This document shows positions 36,969 through 47,792 of a DNA stretch of 64,000 bases, one piece after another (the first letter of the stretch is position 1; each line of letters opens with the position of its first letter). The position numbers and the translations under genes were made by a program. Source of the DNA: an uncultured Photobacterium sp. (GTDB lineage Bacteria > Pseudomonadota > Gammaproteobacteria > Enterobacterales > Vibrionaceae); contig NZ_CANMZV010000002.1 in assembly GCF_947502415.1 (NCBI RefSeq), positions 186,001-250,000 on the forward strand. The letters run 5' to 3'. The notes under the pieces are model-generated. The model had not been told where the DNA came from. It did no database searches and saw nothing but the letters and a program-made list of their open reading frames with translations.

Positions 36969-37550
36969 CTAAAGGATACAGATCCCTTGTTTTGCTAGCA
37001 TTTCACGTAGTGCGATTAGTGGCAATCCCACTAGTGTGTTGGGATCTCTTCCTTCCAGTCTGTCAAACAGTGCGATTCCCAGTCCCTCACTTTTGAAGCT
37101 GCCTGCACAGTTAAGCGGCTTTTCACGTTCGACATAGTTGTAAATCTCTTGTTCGGTTAATGCTCTGAAGTGAACATGGAACAGCTCGCAAATGATATCA
37201 CTGTGACCGGTTTTTGCGTTATGCAGGCAAAGGCCGGTATAGAAAGTGACGGTTTGACCGCTGGCAGCCTGAAGTTGCTGACAGGCTTTCTCTACGGTAT
37301 GAGGTTTACCAACGATTTCGCCATTGATAACACAAACCTGATCCGAGCCAATAATAAGGTGTTCCGGATAATCCGGTGCGCAGGTTTTGGCTTTGGCTTC
37401 GGCAAGACGCATTACCAGCTGTTCAGCCATTTCATTAGCAAGAGGACTTTCGTCGGTTTCCGGGCTGGCAGTATCGAACGGGTAATGTAATTTATCCAAT
37501 AAAGCTTTTCGAAAAGGAGATGTGGATGCTAATAGCAAAGGTTGAGTCAT
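36969..37550 (-). CDS. yceF: Maf family nucleotide pyrophosphatase (YceF type)
   Basis: House-cleaning NTP pyrophosphatase; the E. coli YceF protein hydrolyses m7GTP. Seen: [17 protein letters not shown] (N-terminal P-loop-like SxR segment), [26 protein letters not shown] (catalytic Asp of SDQ), the [26 protein letters not shown] block (in parts) and the C-terminal REML. 193 residues, the family's length. It is divergent from yceD, the same arrangement as E. coli. Confidence 0.93.
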   Translation of the reverse strand: MTQPLLLASTSPFRKALLDKLHYPFDTASPETDESPLANEMAEQLVMRLAEAKAKTCAPDYPEHLIIGSDQVCVINGEIVGKPHTVEKACQQLQAASGQTVTFYTGLCLHNAKTGHSDIICELFHVHFRALTEQEIYNYVEREKPLNCAGSFKSEGLGIALFDRLEGRDPNTLVGLPLIALREMLAKQGICIL

Positions 37551-37887
37551 AGTGATACACGGATGGTTTTAGGTTGTGTTAGTCTAGCGGGCAATTGGTA
37601 TTGAGGCTATGGCTGGTTTTTATTGTTCCGGCGATATCTGGTTCGGTGAAATATCATCGGGTATTTATTCAGAATCCGCCATACTGAAAGTGTGCTGGGT
37701 TGGAGTAATTACTGGTTGTGTTTTAGTCAGTTTTTGTGTGTTATTTGTTCATTGTGGTGGTTAAGATCAACTTCTTGATTGTCAGGCAGATAACAGACAA
37801 AAAGGTGGAAATGTCTTCGATTGGCGCGAAGCGCTTTATCGTGAACAGGTGAATTGGCTAAATGCTGTTAATTCGCGCACATTTCCT
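37551..37887. other. divergent yceF/yceD intergenic region
   Basis: About 340 bp with no ORF of quality. It must also carry the yceF promoter. The only firm element is the yceD promoter at its right end. Confidence 0.4.
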
Positions 37888-37916
37888 TTGACTCAAACTG
37901 ATTAGAAGGCTAATAT
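37888..37916 (+). promoter_or_regulatory. sigma-70 promoter of yceD-rpmF-plsX-fab
   Basis: TTGACT (37888-37893), a 17-bp spacer and TAATAT (37911-37916). Five of six -35 bases match, and the -10 is one transposed pair from TATAAT. The start codon is at 37926, only 9 bp beyond the -10. Confidence 0.7.
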
Positions 37917-37925
37917 TCGCGCCCT

Positions 37926-38441
37926 ATGCAAAAGGTAAAATTGCCGCTAACGGTTGATCCGGTTCGCGCTGCTCAGAAAAAACTCGACTATGATGGAATC
38001 ATCAAAGCCGAGCTTCTTGAGCGTCTGGCCGAGTCAACACAGAGCGTAACACGTGATGCAAACGTCACCTTATCATTTGACTTTGACCAACGTCACCTTG
38101 CGTTTATGCGCGGTTGTGCAGATGTTGAAGTGATGTTGACCTGTCAGCGATGCCAGGAAGGGTTCAAGCACGAATATCGTGTTGAATTCTGTTATAGTCC
38201 GCTCCTCAAACCAGAGGAAGCAGATGATTTTCCGGAAGCTTATGAGCCGGCTGACGTCGACGAAAATGGTGAGATCAACCTGATTCAAATCGTTGAAGAC
38301 GAGTTGATTCTGGAACTACCTCAAGTCGCTATGCATGATGAAGCTGACTGTAAAGCCAGTGGAAACATGACTTTTGGTGAGATCCCCGTTGCTGATGAGC
38401 GTCCGAATCCGTTTGCAGTATTGAAAAATCTAAGTAAGTAA
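37926..38441 (+). CDS. yceD: YceD (DUF177) 23S rRNA accumulation protein
   Basis: A 171-residue protein encoded ahead of rpmF across bacteria; YceD is needed for normal 23S rRNA accumulation. The start [22 protein letters not shown] is the same as the E. coli start, which fixes the ATG. The Cys pair CQRCQEGF (about 74-81) and the acidic [26 protein letters not shown] region are family features, as is the end NPFAVLKNL. It has no SD, and the promoter leaves almost no leader. First gene of the operon; rpmF follows 19 bp later. Confidence 0.95.
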   Translation: MQKVKLPLTVDPVRAAQKKLDYDGIIKAELLERLAESTQSVTRDANVTLSFDFDQRHLAFMRGCADVEVMLTCQRCQEGFKHEYRVEFCYSPLLKPEEADDFPEAYEPADVDENGEINLIQIVEDELILELPQVAMHDEADCKASGNMTFGEIPVADERPNPFAVLKNLSK

Positions 38442-38460
38442 TTTAACAGGAGTAGGGTTA

Positions 38461-38631
38461 ATGGCCGTACAAAAGAGCAAAAAATCACGTGCAGCACGTG
38501 GTATGCGTCGTTCTCACGATGCACTAACAACTGCAGCTGTATCTGTAGATTCTGCAAGTGGTGAAACTCACCTACGTCACCACGTGACTGCTGACGGTTT
38601 CTACCGTGGCCGTAAGGTTATCAACAAATAA
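38461..38631 (+). CDS. rpmF: 50S ribosomal protein L32
   Basis: A 56-residue basic ribosomal protein. It begins [22 protein letters not shown] and ends [14 protein letters not shown], matching L32 throughout. An AGGAG ribosome-binding site lies 9 bases upstream. It sits between yceD and plsX in the conserved order. No zinc cysteine pairs are present, so it is the C-minus form usual in gammaproteobacteria. Confidence 0.97.
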   Translation: MAVQKSKKSRAARGMRRSHDALTTAAVSVDSASGETHLRHHVTADGFYRGRKVINK

Positions 38632-38640
38632 GGTTGAACC

Positions 38641-39666
38641 TTGAGTGGTCTAACCGTTGCACTTGATGCAATGGGCGGGGATTTCGGTCCCCAAGTAACA
38701 GTGCCTGCCTCCGTGCAGGCATTGTTACAATACCCGGAGCTCAAAGTTATTCTTTTTGGTGATCAAAGTGCGATCACATCTCAACTGTCTCTTCTAAACC
38801 AACTTCACCATCCCCGAATTCGCGTGGTTCATTGCGATCACGTTATTGCTGATGATACTCGCCCTTCTCATGCCTTGCGTCGAAGCAAAGGATCTTCCAT
38901 GCGTACAGCATTGGATGCGGTTGCCGACAGGCAAGCGGATGCTTGTGTCAGTGCCGGTAATACGGGTGCGCTGATGGCATTGTCTCGCTATACGCTAAAG
39001 CAGCTTCCAGGTGTGGATCGCCCTGCATTGGTGTCGGCGATTCCGACTAAGACCCAGAGCATGACCTGGCTTCTGGATCTCGGGGCGAATGTCTCGTGTG
39101 ATGCCGATACCTTATTCCAGTTTGCGGTGATGGGAGCGGTGCTGGCTGAGCAGAGGAGCGGAACACCACCGCGCGTTGCCTTGCTCAATATTGGTCAGGA
39201 AGAGATTAAAGGAAATGATTTAGTCAAACGTTGTGCTGAAATGTTGGCAAATTCACGCGATATTCATTACATCGGCTATCTTGAAGGTGATGAGCTTTAT
39301 AGTGGTCGTGCTGATGTAATTGTGTGTGATGGTTTTGTCGGCAACGTGAGCCTGAAGACCAGCGAAGGGGTGGCTAATTTATTTATTGAAAGCATCAAAA
39401 ATGCGGTTACCGACAATCCACTGAAGCGCTTGGTTGCTAAGTGGTTGTTTAGTGACCTGTTTGAGAGCCTGAAACAGTTGAACCCCGACCAGTATAATGG
39501 TGCAAGTCTGTTAGGATTGCGCGGTATTGTGGTCAAAAGCCATGGAAGTGCTGATATTGCCGCTTTCTCAAATGCAATTGGCGAAGCGGTGCACGAGGTC
39601 AAACGGCAAATACCGACAAAAATCAGTGACCGTTTGGAAGAAGTCTTACTCGAGAGGCATTATTAG
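38641..39666 (+). CDS. plsX: phosphate acyltransferase PlsX
   Basis: A 341-residue peripheral membrane enzyme that converts acyl-ACP to acyl-phosphate for phospholipid synthesis. Seen: [20 protein letters not shown] at the start, [72 protein letters not shown] and [22 protein letters not shown]. Translation begins at TTG nine bases after the rpmF stop, with AAGG in the short gap; no ATG is available until residue 11, inside the conserved region. The rare start should lower its output relative to rpmF. Confidence 0.95.
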   Translation: MSGLTVALDAMGGDFGPQVTVPASVQALLQYPELKVILFGDQSAITSQLSLLNQLHHPRIRVVHCDHVIADDTRPSHALRRSKGSSMRTALDAVADRQADACVSAGNTGALMALSRYTLKQLPGVDRPALVSAIPTKTQSMTWLLDLGANVSCDADTLFQFAVMGAVLAEQRSGTPPRVALLNIGQEEIKGNDLVKRCAEMLANSRDIHYIGYLEGDELYSGRADVIVCDGFVGNVSLKTSEGVANLFIESIKNAVTDNPLKRLVAKWLFSDLFESLKQLNPDQYNGASLLGLRGIVVKSHGSADIAAFSNAIGEAVHEVKRQIPTKISDRLEEVLLERHY

Positions 39667-39671
39667 TCTTC

Positions 39672-40628
39672 ATGTATAGCAAAATTTTAGGTACCGGCAG
39701 CTACCTGCCAGAACAAGTCCGCTCTAATGCCGATTTGGAAAAGATGGTCGATACCAGCGATGAATGGATCGTTGCTCGTACCGGTATTCGTGAACGTCGA
39801 ATTGCATCTGCAGATGAAACTGTAGCTGTAATGGGATATCAGGCTTCTTTAAACGCTATTGAAATGGCGGGCATTGATAAAGAAGACATAGATCTTATTA
39901 TTGTAGCGACTACCAGTGCGAGTCACTCATTCCCATCTGCAGCATGTCAGGTACAAGGCATGCTGGATATTAAAGGCTGTCCGGCGTTTGACATTGCTGC
40001 GGCATGTTCAGGTTTTGTTTATGCCTTGAGCATTGCAGATCAGCACATTAAAACAGGCATGGCCAAAAATGTGTTGGTGATTGGTGCCGATGCACTATCA
40101 CACAAATGTGATCCGGATGATCGTTCTACGATCATTCTGTTTGGTGATGCTGCCGGCGCAGTAGTTGTGGGCGCGAGTGAAGAACCGGGTATCATTTCTA
40201 CTCACCTACATGCTGATGGTCATTTCGGTGGCTTATTAAGCCTGGCCGTACCAGATCACGGTCAAGAATTCAGCGATGATAAATGGCTGTATATGGCTGG
40301 TAATGAAGTGTTTAAGGTTGCAGTAACACAGCTGTCGAACCTGGTGAAAAATACCTTAGCAGCCAATGATATGGATAAGTCTGAGCTAGATTGGCTGGTT
40401 CCACATCAGGCAAACCTGCGTATTATCTCAGCAACGGCGAAAAAACTGTCGATGTCGATGGATCAGGTGGTTGTAACCCTTGATCGTCACGGCAACACTT
40501 CGGCAGCAACCGTGCCGACAGCATTAGATGAAGCAGTACGAGATGGCCGTATTCAACGAGGTCAGACTTTGCTGCTTGAAGCCTTTGGTGGCGGTTTTAC
40601 CTGGGGCTCTGCTTTAGTTAAGTTCTAA
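39672..40628 (+). CDS. fabH: 3-oxoacyl-ACP synthase III
   Basis: Starts fatty-acid chains by condensing acetyl-CoA with malonyl-ACP. The catalytic Cys is C112 (DIAAACSGF), with His in VPHQANLRI (about 245) and Asn in [11 protein letters not shown] (about 275) completing the triad. [13 protein letters not shown] ends the protein. Five bp after the plsX stop, in the same operon. 318 residues, normal. Confidence 0.97.
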   Translation: MYSKILGTGSYLPEQVRSNADLEKMVDTSDEWIVARTGIRERRIASADETVAVMGYQASLNAIEMAGIDKEDIDLIIVATTSASHSFPSAACQVQGMLDIKGCPAFDIAAACSGFVYALSIADQHIKTGMAKNVLVIGADALSHKCDPDDRSTIILFGDAAGAVVVGASEEPGIISTHLHADGHFGGLLSLAVPDHGQEFSDDKWLYMAGNEVFKVAVTQLSNLVKNTLAANDMDKSELDWLVPHQANLRIISATAKKLSMSMDQVVVTLDRHGNTSAATVPTALDEAVRDGRIQRGQTLLLEAFGGGFTWGSALVKF

Positions 40629-40814
40629 TTGTTGCTGGTGCGATGAAGTATGACTGTACCAAAGTTAGAACCGTTAAATATTATTGTTTAAATTAGGTAG
40701 CTATCCGTTTTTTGCTGCCGTACCGAATTGCTGGTTTTGCGCAGCGGTATGTTTAAAGCCGCGGATAGTTCGTTAATATGCTGAATAATCAGTAACAAGA
40801 ATAAGGATTCTCGA

Positions 40815-41738
40815 ATGTCTAAGTTCGCGATTGTTTTCCCTGGTCAAGGTTCTCAGACTGTTGGCATGCTGGCAGATCTGGCAGAGCAGTTTGACGTAGT
40901 AAAGCAAACTTTTGCTGAAGCGTCTGAAGCGCTTGGCTACGACCTATGGGCGCTTGTTCAAAATGGTCCGGTTGAAGAACTGAACCAGACTCACCGAACT
41001 CAGCCTGCATTGCTGACTTCATCTGTAGCGATCTGGCGTGTATGGCAGGAGCAAGACGGTGAGCAGCCAGCTGTATTGGCAGGTCATAGCCTGGGCGAGT
41101 ACTCTGCATTGGTATGTGCCGGTGTTATTGATTTTAAAGAAGCGGTGAAGTTGGTTGAACTACGTGGTCAGCTGATGCAAGAAGCGGTACCAGCTGGTGT
41201 TGGTGCGATGTCTGCAATCATCGGCTTGGACAACGACGCAATTGCTAAAGCGTGTGAAGATGCTGCGCAAGGCCAGGTTTGTTCTCCTGTTAACTTTAAC
41301 TCACCAGGCCAGGTAGTGATTGCTGGTAATAAAGAAGCTGTAGAGCGTGCAAATGCCCTATGTAAGGAAGCCGGTGCTAAGCGTGCACTTCCGCTTCCTG
41401 TTTCTGTTCCTTCTCACTGTGAGCTGATGAAGCCTGCTGCTGAGAAGTTGGCTGTAGCGCTTGAAAGCATCGAATTTAACACGCCAGTGATTCCGGTAAT
41501 CAATAATGCTGATGTAGCGACTGAAATTGATCCAGCAGCTATCAAGCTGGCGCTGGTTAAGCAGCTATACGGCCCGGTTCGCTGGACTGAGTCTGTTGAG
41601 CGCATGGCTGAAGAAGGTATTGAAAAACTGCTGGAAATGGGCCCTGGTAAAGTACTGACTGGCCTGACAAAACGTATTAATCGAGCACTTGGTGGTGCGG
41701 CTGTGAACGACCCAGCAACACTGGAAGCTGCCAAGTAA
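40815..41738 (+). CDS. fabD: malonyl-CoA:ACP transacylase
   Basis: Loads malonate from CoA onto ACP. The nucleophile is S92 in GHSLGEYSA; the N-terminal FPGQGSQ and the His of VPSHCELM (about 200) are present, with NFNSPGQVVIAG between them. 307 residues. A 186-bp gap separates it from fabH, long enough for a separate promoter, though none is clear. Confidence 0.97.
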   Translation: MSKFAIVFPGQGSQTVGMLADLAEQFDVVKQTFAEASEALGYDLWALVQNGPVEELNQTHRTQPALLTSSVAIWRVWQEQDGEQPAVLAGHSLGEYSALVCAGVIDFKEAVKLVELRGQLMQEAVPAGVGAMSAIIGLDNDAIAKACEDAAQGQVCSPVNFNSPGQVVIAGNKEAVERANALCKEAGAKRALPLPVSVPSHCELMKPAAEKLAVALESIEFNTPVIPVINNADVATEIDPAAIKLALVKQLYGPVRWTESVERMAEEGIEKLLEMGPGKVLTGLTKRINRALGGAAVNDPATLEAAK

Positions 41739-41823
41739 GGTTGCAGTCTGTTTTTGTGGGGTTGATTACTAACCTTATCAAGTAATCAATTGGCTGCATG
41801 CTATTTTTAGAAGAGGAATGACA

Positions 41824-42558
41824 ATGAGCCTGGAAGGTAAAATTGCTCTAGTAACCGGTGCAAGCCGTGGTATTGGCCGTGCAATCGCTGAAATTCTTGT
41901 GGAGCGTGGTGCAACTGTAGTCGGTACTGCGACATCAGAAAGCGGTGCAGAAGCAATCAGTGCGTACTTGGGTGAAAACGGTAAAGGTATGGCACTGAAT
42001 GTTACTTCACCAGAGTCTATCGAGTCTGTTCTGAAGGACATTAAAGCTCAGTATGGTGATATTGATATTCTGGTAAACAACGCCGGTATCACTCGCGATA
42101 ACTTGCTGATGCGAATGAAAGACGACGAGTGGCAGGACATCATGGATACCAACCTGACGTCAATCTTCCGCCTGTCTAAAGCTGTGCTGCGTGCAATGAT
42201 GAAAAAGCGCCACGGCCGTATCATTAGCATTGGTTCTGTTGTCGGTAGTATGGGTAATGCAGGTCAGACCAACTATGCAGCAGCGAAGGCTGGTCTGATT
42301 GGCTTTACTAAGTCGATGGCACGTGAAGTGGCCTCTCGCGGTATTACCGTGAATGCTGTTGCTCCAGGCTTTATCGAAACCGATATGACAAAAGCCCTGA
42401 ATGATGAGCAACGCGCTGCTACACTTGCAGGAGTTCCTGCTGGTCGTTTGGGTGAACCGCGTGAAATTGCAGCGGCTGTCGCATTTCTTGCGTCAAATGA
42501 TGCTGGTTATGTGACCGGTGAAACACTTCATGTCAACGGCGGCATGTACATGATTTAA
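41824..42558 (+). CDS. fabG: 3-oxoacyl-ACP reductase
   Basis: NADPH-dependent short-chain dehydrogenase of fatty-acid elongation. The cofactor motif TGASRGIG is at 11-18, NNAG at 85-88, and the catalytic set is S138, Y151, K155. It ends GETLHVNGGMYMI. An ATG six bases earlier (41818) is in frame, but GAGGA touches it; the second ATG has correct SD spacing and gives 244 residues, the E. coli length. Confidence 0.97.
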   Translation: MSLEGKIALVTGASRGIGRAIAEILVERGATVVGTATSESGAEAISAYLGENGKGMALNVTSPESIESVLKDIKAQYGDIDILVNNAGITRDNLLMRMKDDEWQDIMDTNLTSIFRLSKAVLRAMMKKRHGRIISIGSVVGSMGNAGQTNYAAAKAGLIGFTKSMAREVASRGITVNAVAPGFIETDMTKALNDEQRAATLAGVPAGRLGEPREIAAAVAFLASNDAGYVTGETLHVNGGMYMI

Positions 42559-42717
42559 CCAAAAAAGTTGCATAACTTGATGATGCAAGTCAAACTCAAC
42601 TTGTTTTCAGGTAAAATCGTGGTTTGACCAGCATCTTATGTATTGCAACTTTTGCAGTAATGAATAAACTACAGCAAATCGCATTAGCGAATTCTTGTTT
42701 TAAGGAAATAGATTAGT

Positions 42718-42954
42718 ATGAGCAACATCGAAGAACGCGTAAGAAAAATCATCGTTGAGCAACTAGGTGTAGACGAAGCTGAAGTTAAAAACGAAGCTTC
42801 ATTCGTTGACGATCTAGGTGCTGACTCTCTAGATACAGTTGAACTAGTAATGGCTCTTGAAGAAGAATTCGACACTGAGATTCCTGACGAAGAAGCTGAA
42901 AAAATTACTACAGTTCAAGCTGCAATCGACTACGTTGTTGGCGCTTCTGAGTAA
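42718..42954 (+). CDS. acpP: acyl carrier protein
   Basis: A 78-residue acidic four-helix carrier of growing acyl chains. The phosphopantetheine site is S37 in GADSLDTVE. Codon usage is strongly biased to favoured codons (CTA, GAA, GTT), as expected for one of the most abundant proteins. The 159-bp upstream gap probably contains its own promoter. Confidence 0.98.
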   Translation: MSNIEERVRKIIVEQLGVDEAEVKNEASFVDDLGADSLDTVELVMALEEEFDTEIPDEEAEKITTVQAAIDYVVGASE

Positions 42955-42967
42955 TTAAGAACTCCCT

Positions 42968-42998
42968 CCAGGCGGTCACCATGACCGCCTGATTTAAT
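42968..42998 (+). terminator. acpP-fabF hairpin
   Basis: CAGGCGGTCA then TGACCGCCTG with a short loop and only a weak T tail. Probably an attenuating terminator that keeps acpP output above fabF. Confidence 0.55.
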
Positions 42999-43039
42999 TT
43001 CTAAACCTATTTTATCCTCAATTCCCGGAGAAATTAATC

Positions 43040-44278
43040 GTGTCAAAACGTCGCGTAGTTGTTACTGGCATGGGTATGCTATCACCGGTTGGCAATTCTG
43101 TTGAATCTTCATGGAAAGCTCTACTGGCCGGCACTAGCGGTATTAGCAATATTGAACACTTTGATGCTAGCGCATTTGCAACTCGTTTTGCTGGTATGGT
43201 CAAAGACTTCAATTGCGAAGAATACATGACTAAGAAAGATGCCCGCAAAATGGACTTGTTCATTCAATACGGTATTGCAGCAGGCGTACAAGCGTTAAAA
43301 GACTCTGGTATTGAAGTAACTGAAGAAAATGCCCCTCGTATTGGTGTGGCAATCGGTTCTGGCATTGGTGGTCTGGGTCTTATTGAAGCCAACCATCAGG
43401 CACTGATGGAAAAAGGTCCGCGCAAAATCAGCCCGTTCTTTGTTCCTTCAACAATCGTAAACATGATCGCCGGTCACATGTCTATCATGCATGGCCTACG
43501 TGGTCCAAACATCGCTATTTCTACGGCATGTACAACTGGCCTTCATAACATTGGCCATGCTGCACGTATGATTGCATACGGCGATGCGGATGCAATGCTT
43601 GCTGGTGGTGCTGAAAAAGCATCGACTCCGCTGGGTATGGGTGGTTTTGCTGCAGCGAAAGCACTATCTACTCGCAATGATGATCCACAAGCAGCATCTC
43701 GTCCATGGGATAAAGACCGTGATGGTTTCGTACTGGGTGACGGTGCCGGTATGATGGTACTTGAAGAGTATGAACACGCGAAAGCGCGTGGTGCGAAAAT
43801 TTATGCAGAGCTTGTTGGCTTTGGTATGAGTGGTGACGCTTACCACATGACTTCACCAAGTGCTGATGGTTCTGGCGGTGCGCTAGCTATGGAAGCGGCA
43901 ATCCGCGATGCAGGCATCAATGCAGAAGAAATCGGCTACGTGAACGCTCACGGTACGTCGACTCCTGCTGGTGATGTGGCTGAAACATTGGGTGTCAAGC
44001 GCGCCATGGGTGCGGCAGCAGACAAAGTACTGGTTTCTTCTACCAAGTCTATGACTGGCCACCTGTTGGGTGCTGCAGGTTCTGTTGAGTCTATCATCAC
44101 TGCGATGACGCTGGTTGATCAGGCTGTTCCACCAACAATCAACCTGGAAAACCCTGATGAAGGCTGTGACCTGGATTATGTGGCTGGTGAAGCTCGCCAG
44201 GTGAAACTTGAGTATGCACTATGTAACTCATTCGGTTTCGGCGGTACTAACGGTTCGTTGCTATTTAAGAAAATCTAA
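43040..44278 (+). CDS. fabF: 3-oxoacyl-ACP synthase II
   Basis: Elongating condensing enzyme; in E. coli it makes cis-vaccenate and so adapts membranes to cold. The catalytic Cys is C164 ([10 protein letters not shown]), with His in [11 protein letters not shown] (about 304) and in [10 protein letters not shown] (about 341). It starts at GTG with CCGGAGAAA upstream. 412 residues. Last gene of the fab group; a strong terminator follows. Confidence 0.97.
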   Translation: MSKRRVVVTGMGMLSPVGNSVESSWKALLAGTSGISNIEHFDASAFATRFAGMVKDFNCEEYMTKKDARKMDLFIQYGIAAGVQALKDSGIEVTEENAPRIGVAIGSGIGGLGLIEANHQALMEKGPRKISPFFVPSTIVNMIAGHMSIMHGLRGPNIAISTACTTGLHNIGHAARMIAYGDADAMLAGGAEKASTPLGMGGFAAAKALSTRNDDPQAASRPWDKDRDGFVLGDGAGMMVLEEYEHAKARGAKIYAELVGFGMSGDAYHMTSPSADGSGGALAMEAAIRDAGINAEEIGYVNAHGTSTPAGDVAETLGVKRAMGAAADKVLVSSTKSMTGHLLGAAGSVESIITAMTLVDQAVPPTINLENPDEGCDLDYVAGEARQVKLEYALCNSFGFGGTNGSLLFKKI

Positions 44279-44298
44279 CGATAACCTGTTATCATAAG

Positions 44299-44331
44299 AC
44301 GGCCCGGTGTTATGCACCGGGCCGTTTTTTT
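44299..44331 (+). terminator. strong terminator after fabF
   Basis: ACGGCCCGGTG TTAT GCACCGGGCCGT followed by seven T. It overlaps an ATG (44312) in frame with pabC that must not be taken as the pabC start. Confidence 0.93.
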
Positions 44332-44353
44332 ATCTGTTACGAGTGTGCTAAGG

Positions 44354-45163
44354 ATGATACTGGTTAACGGCAGCGAACGAGCTGTAGTGTCTGTGGCAGA
44401 CCGCGCCATGCTGTATGGCGATGGTTGCTTTTCAACGATTTTGGTTGAACAGGGAAAGCCGCGGCTTTGGTCGCTGCATCTGAAACGACTGCAAAAGAAT
44501 GTGGAAGCGTTTAGTATGACTCCACCCGACTGGGTGTTGTTGACAGACACTGTTTACCAATTGGCTGCTGAGTATCCTAATAAAGGTGGCATTAAGGTAT
44601 TGATCAGCAGAGGTGTTGGTGGACGAGGATATAGCCCGTCTGGCTGCAGTGACACCCAAGTGGTGATTTCTGATTTTGTCTGGCCTGAATACTATACCCA
44701 TTGGCAGCAGGAAGGTATTGAGCTGGGGGTATGTCAGCAACGACTTTCTCTATCTCCTTTGTTGGCAGGATTTAAGCACCTGAATCGCTTGGAGCAAGTG
44801 TTACTGAAACAGGAAGCAGAGCAAAATGGTTGGTTAGATGCCGTGGCGCTGGATGTTTCCGGTCATGTAATGGAAGCAACGGCTTCAAATATTTTTTGGC
44901 GTAAAGGTGATACGATTTTTACGCCGGATCTTGATATGTCAGGGGTCCATGGGGTGATGAGAGCACATGTGATCGAGTTGATTGGCAACAGCGAGTATTG
45001 TCTGGAGTTTGTTAAAAAACCACTCGATATATTGCTTTGTGCTGATGAAGTCTTTATTACTAATGCTTTGATGGCATTGGTGCCGATAACAAATATAAAC
45101 GGAATACGGTTTGCGGCGCGAGATGCGCTGGATTGGTTAAACGAGAGGTTGTATACGTGCTAA
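44354..45163 (+). CDS. pabC: aminodeoxychorismate lyase
   Basis: PLP enzyme that converts 4-amino-4-deoxychorismate to 4-aminobenzoate and pyruvate in folate synthesis. Seen: DRAMLYGDGCFST (about 18-30), LISRGVGGRGYSPSG, the PLP lysine in FKHLNRLEQVLL and ATASNIFWRKG. The ATG at 44354 gives MILVNGSE, matching the enteric N-terminus, and 269 residues. The SD (TAAGG) abuts the ATG, so initiation may be weak. mltG begins inside its last codons. Confidence 0.93.
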   Translation: MILVNGSERAVVSVADRAMLYGDGCFSTILVEQGKPRLWSLHLKRLQKNVEAFSMTPPDWVLLTDTVYQLAAEYPNKGGIKVLISRGVGGRGYSPSGCSDTQVVISDFVWPEYYTHWQQEGIELGVCQQRLSLSPLLAGFKHLNRLEQVLLKQEAEQNGWLDAVALDVSGHVMEATASNIFWRKGDTIFTPDLDMSGVHGVMRAHVIELIGNSEYCLEFVKKPLDILLCADEVFITNALMALVPITNINGIRFAARDALDWLNERLYTC

Positions 45164-46170
45164 AGAAGTTGGTAATAGCATTTGTCTTGATGGGATTGAT
45201 TGCTGCTGGCGTGTTGGCTTGGTCCTATCAGCAGGTACAGGCATCCCTACAGCAACCTGTCATTAATAAATCAGAAACTTTTGTTACGGTGACTCCGGGC
45301 ACTTCTTTTCGTGGTTTGTTAAACCAGTTGGTTAAGCAGGAAATTTTCCCGCCTTCGCGATGGTCCCGCTGGACCGTACGTCTGGAGCCTGAACTAGCTT
45401 ATATCAAAACTGGCACATATTTGGTTCCAAATAAGGGTACCTTCCGTGATGTGCTGGCGTTGATTGCCTCAGGTAAAGAGCACCAGTTTGCGATCACTTT
45501 GCTTGAGGGGGATCGCTTTGCTGATTGGTTGTCACTGCTAAGTGAGGCACCAGCGGTTGTCCATGAAACCGCTGGTATGTCTGAAGTCGAGATTGCTAAG
45601 GCGATAGGGGCTGACGTCAGTAAGCTGGAAGGATACCTGTTACCGGAAACTTATCACTACACGGCTGGTACGTCGGATTTGGAGCTGCTTAAGCGAGCTT
45701 ATCAGCAGATGACTAACTTATTGTCAGAAGCCTGGGAAGGCCGTGATGAGGGAATCCCGCTTAAGAATCCGTACGAAGCGTTGATTATGGCCTCGATTAT
45801 CGAGAAGGAAACGGCTGTTGATAATGAGCGCACTGTGGTGTCATCGGTTTTCATGAACCGTTTGAATAAAGGAATGCGCCTCCAGACTGATCCGACGGTA
45901 ATTTATGGTATGGGAGATAAATTCGATGGCAACATTCGTAAGCGTGATTTGCGCACACCGACACCGTATAACACCTATACCATTTTCGGTTTGCCTCCGA
46001 CGCCGATAGCGATGCCGAGCAAGGCATCAGTGCTTGCGGCCGTTAAGCCGGAAAATAGTAGTTATTACTATTTTGTGGCTGATGGCAAAGGCGGTCACAA
46101 ATTCTCTAAAACGCTGAATGAGCACAACCGAGCTGTTCGTGCGTATCTAAGAACACTAAAGAAAAAATAA
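45157..46170 (+). CDS. mltG: endolytic murein transglycosylase
   Basis: Inner-membrane lytic transglycosylase that cuts nascent glycan strands and so ends their growth. One N-terminal transmembrane segment (about 5-24) and a LysM-like region are followed by the YceG/MltG domain: the catalytic Glu in [10 protein letters not shown] (about 213), [20 protein letters not shown], and [21 protein letters not shown] choose the GTG at 45157 with GAGAGG 8 bases upstream over a TTG at 45133. The start overlaps the pabC stop, and its own stop overlaps the tmk start. Confidence 0.93.
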   Translation: MLKKLVIAFVLMGLIAAGVLAWSYQQVQASLQQPVINKSETFVTVTPGTSFRGLLNQLVKQEIFPPSRWSRWTVRLEPELAYIKTGTYLVPNKGTFRDVLALIASGKEHQFAITLLEGDRFADWLSLLSEAPAVVHETAGMSEVEIAKAIGADVSKLEGYLLPETYHYTAGTSDLELLKRAYQQMTNLLSEAWEGRDEGIPLKNPYEALIMASIIEKETAVDNERTVVSSVFMNRLNKGMRLQTDPTVIYGMGDKFDGNIRKRDLRTPTPYNTYTIFGLPPTPIAMPSKASVLAAVKPENSSYYYFVADGKGGHKFSKTLNEHNRAVRAYLRTLKKK

Positions 46171-46799
46171 TGACTGGTAAATTTATTGTAATTGAGGGCC
46201 TCGAAGGGGCTGGTAAAAGCACGGCTATTAAACAAGTTGCTAACGTTCTGGCTGAGCATGGGATTAAGTCGCCTGAACTAACAAGAGAACCTGGCGGTAC
46301 GCCTTTGGCTGAGCAGATGCGAGCTTTGGTTAAGGAGGGGCACCCTGACGAGCCGTTAACGGATATGGCTGAGCTTCTGCTGCTCTACGCTGCTCGTATT
46401 CAGTTGGTTGATAATGTGATCAAGCCTGCCTTATCGTCTGGGCGCTGGGTTGTCGGTGATCGCCATGACATGTCTTCTCAGGCCTATCAGGGCGGTGGAC
46501 GTGGTTTTGATAAAGCCTTAATGGCAAATTTGAGAGATACGGTACTTGGTGATTTCCGTCCGGATTTCACGATTTATATGGATATTGACCCGGTTTTGGG
46601 GCTTGAGCGTGCCCGCGGGCGTGGCGAACTTGACCGTATTGAGCAGATGAATATCGACTTTTTCCATCGTGCTCGAACTCGGTTTCTTGAGTTGTCTGAA
46701 AACGATCCGAACGTGGTTATTATTGATGCAAGCCAGTCACTTGAAGCGGTGACAGCCGATATCACAAAGGCGTTGGCTACTTGGTTGGAGCAGCGGTAG
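46170..46799 (+). CDS. tmk: thymidylate kinase
   Basis: Phosphorylates dTMP to dTDP. The P-loop GLEGAGKST is at 10-18, followed by [18 protein letters not shown], the [16 protein letters not shown] dTMP-binding segment and the lid [12 protein letters not shown]. 209 residues. It shares one base with the mltG stop codon (TAATG) and ends one base before holB, so the three genes are translated as a tight block. Confidence 0.97.
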   Translation: MTGKFIVIEGLEGAGKSTAIKQVANVLAEHGIKSPELTREPGGTPLAEQMRALVKEGHPDEPLTDMAELLLLYAARIQLVDNVIKPALSSGRWVVGDRHDMSSQAYQGGGRGFDKALMANLRDTVLGDFRPDFTIYMDIDPVLGLERARGRGELDRIEQMNIDFFHRARTRFLELSENDPNVVIIDASQSLEAVTADITKALATWLEQR

Positions 46800-46800
46800 T

Positions 46801-47766
46801 ATGCTATACCCATGGCTGCAAGCTTTGTGGCAAAACTGGCAGTTGCTTCTTGGTCAGGGACGCCTTCACCATGCGATTTTACTACTTGCCGCAAAAGGAA
46901 GCGGGCGAGAAGTGCTAGCTAAGCAACTGGCCCAGACTGTGCTATGTCAAAACTGTGATTCGGAACCTTGCGGGATGTGTCATAGCTGCCAGCTTTTTGC
47001 GGCGAAAACCCATCCTGATTTCCACTTTGTAGCGCCGTTACAAGAGGGTAAGCAGATTGGGGTAGATATCATACGCCAGTGCAATCGCTGGGCTGTTGAA
47101 ACGTCCCAACTTGGTGGTCAGCGAGTCATTATGATCGATCATGCTGATGCTTTGGGTGAGGCTGCAGCAAATGCATTGTTAAAGACTTTGGAAGAGCCGC
47201 CATCGGGCTGTCAGTTTATTCTAACTGCGCAGTCGCTGGACAATATGTTGCCGACGATTAATAGTCGTTGTAATAAGTGGCGATTGTCTATGCCAAATGA
47301 GCAGGAAACAAGGCGCTGGGTTGAGAAACAAATAATGCAGACAACCAAGCTTGAGGCGGTGCGATTAAATAGCGGAGCTCCGCTGGCAACCTTGCAGTTT
47401 ATTGAGCAGGGGCAAGATATTCGCCATGGTAAGCTTGTTGAAGTATTTTCCGCATTTGTTCAATCTCCGTTTTCCGGTATTTATGATGTGGCAGCCCTTT
47501 GTACCAGCGAAGGCAATATTAGCCTTAAGTGGCTGAGTTATTTTCTGGTTGATTGTATTAAGTGTCAGCAGGGAGTCAGTAGCTGTTTTGTTCATAGTGA
47601 ATCTTTAGACAAGGTTCAGGCTGTTGCTGCTACGGCTAATCCGGCTGTGTTGCTTGCTCAGGTAAGGAAAGTCAACGAACTGTATCGTCAGCTGGAAACG
47701 CATTCTGGATTGAATGAAGAATTGTTAATTGTTGAGTGGTTGACTGGCTTTATCAACCATGGATGA
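46801..47766 (+). CDS. holB: DNA polymerase III delta' subunit
   Basis: Clamp-loader subunit that, with delta and tau/gamma, opens the beta clamp. The zinc-binding cysteines CQNCDSEPCGMCHSC (about 43-57) are intact. It has the RFC-fold blocks RVIMIDHADALGEAAANALLKTLEEPP and SRCNKWRLSMP. Like other delta' proteins it lacks a working Walker A (GSGREVLAKQ). 321 residues. tatD follows 26 bp later. Confidence 0.94.
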   Translation: MLYPWLQALWQNWQLLLGQGRLHHAILLLAAKGSGREVLAKQLAQTVLCQNCDSEPCGMCHSCQLFAAKTHPDFHFVAPLQEGKQIGVDIIRQCNRWAVETSQLGGQRVIMIDHADALGEAAANALLKTLEEPPSGCQFILTAQSLDNMLPTINSRCNKWRLSMPNEQETRRWVEKQIMQTTKLEAVRLNSGAPLATLQFIEQGQDIRHGKLVEVFSAFVQSPFSGIYDVAALCTSEGNISLKWLSYFLVDCIKCQQGVSSCFVHSESLDKVQAVAATANPAVLLAQVRKVNELYRQLETHSGLNEELLIVEWLTGFINHG

Positions 47767-47792
47767 AAATGAATTAAAGTGGGGAAATCGTA

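Noticed and set aside
44312..44353. Upstream extension of pabC
   Set aside because: The ATG lies inside the fabF terminator; homology starts at 44354.
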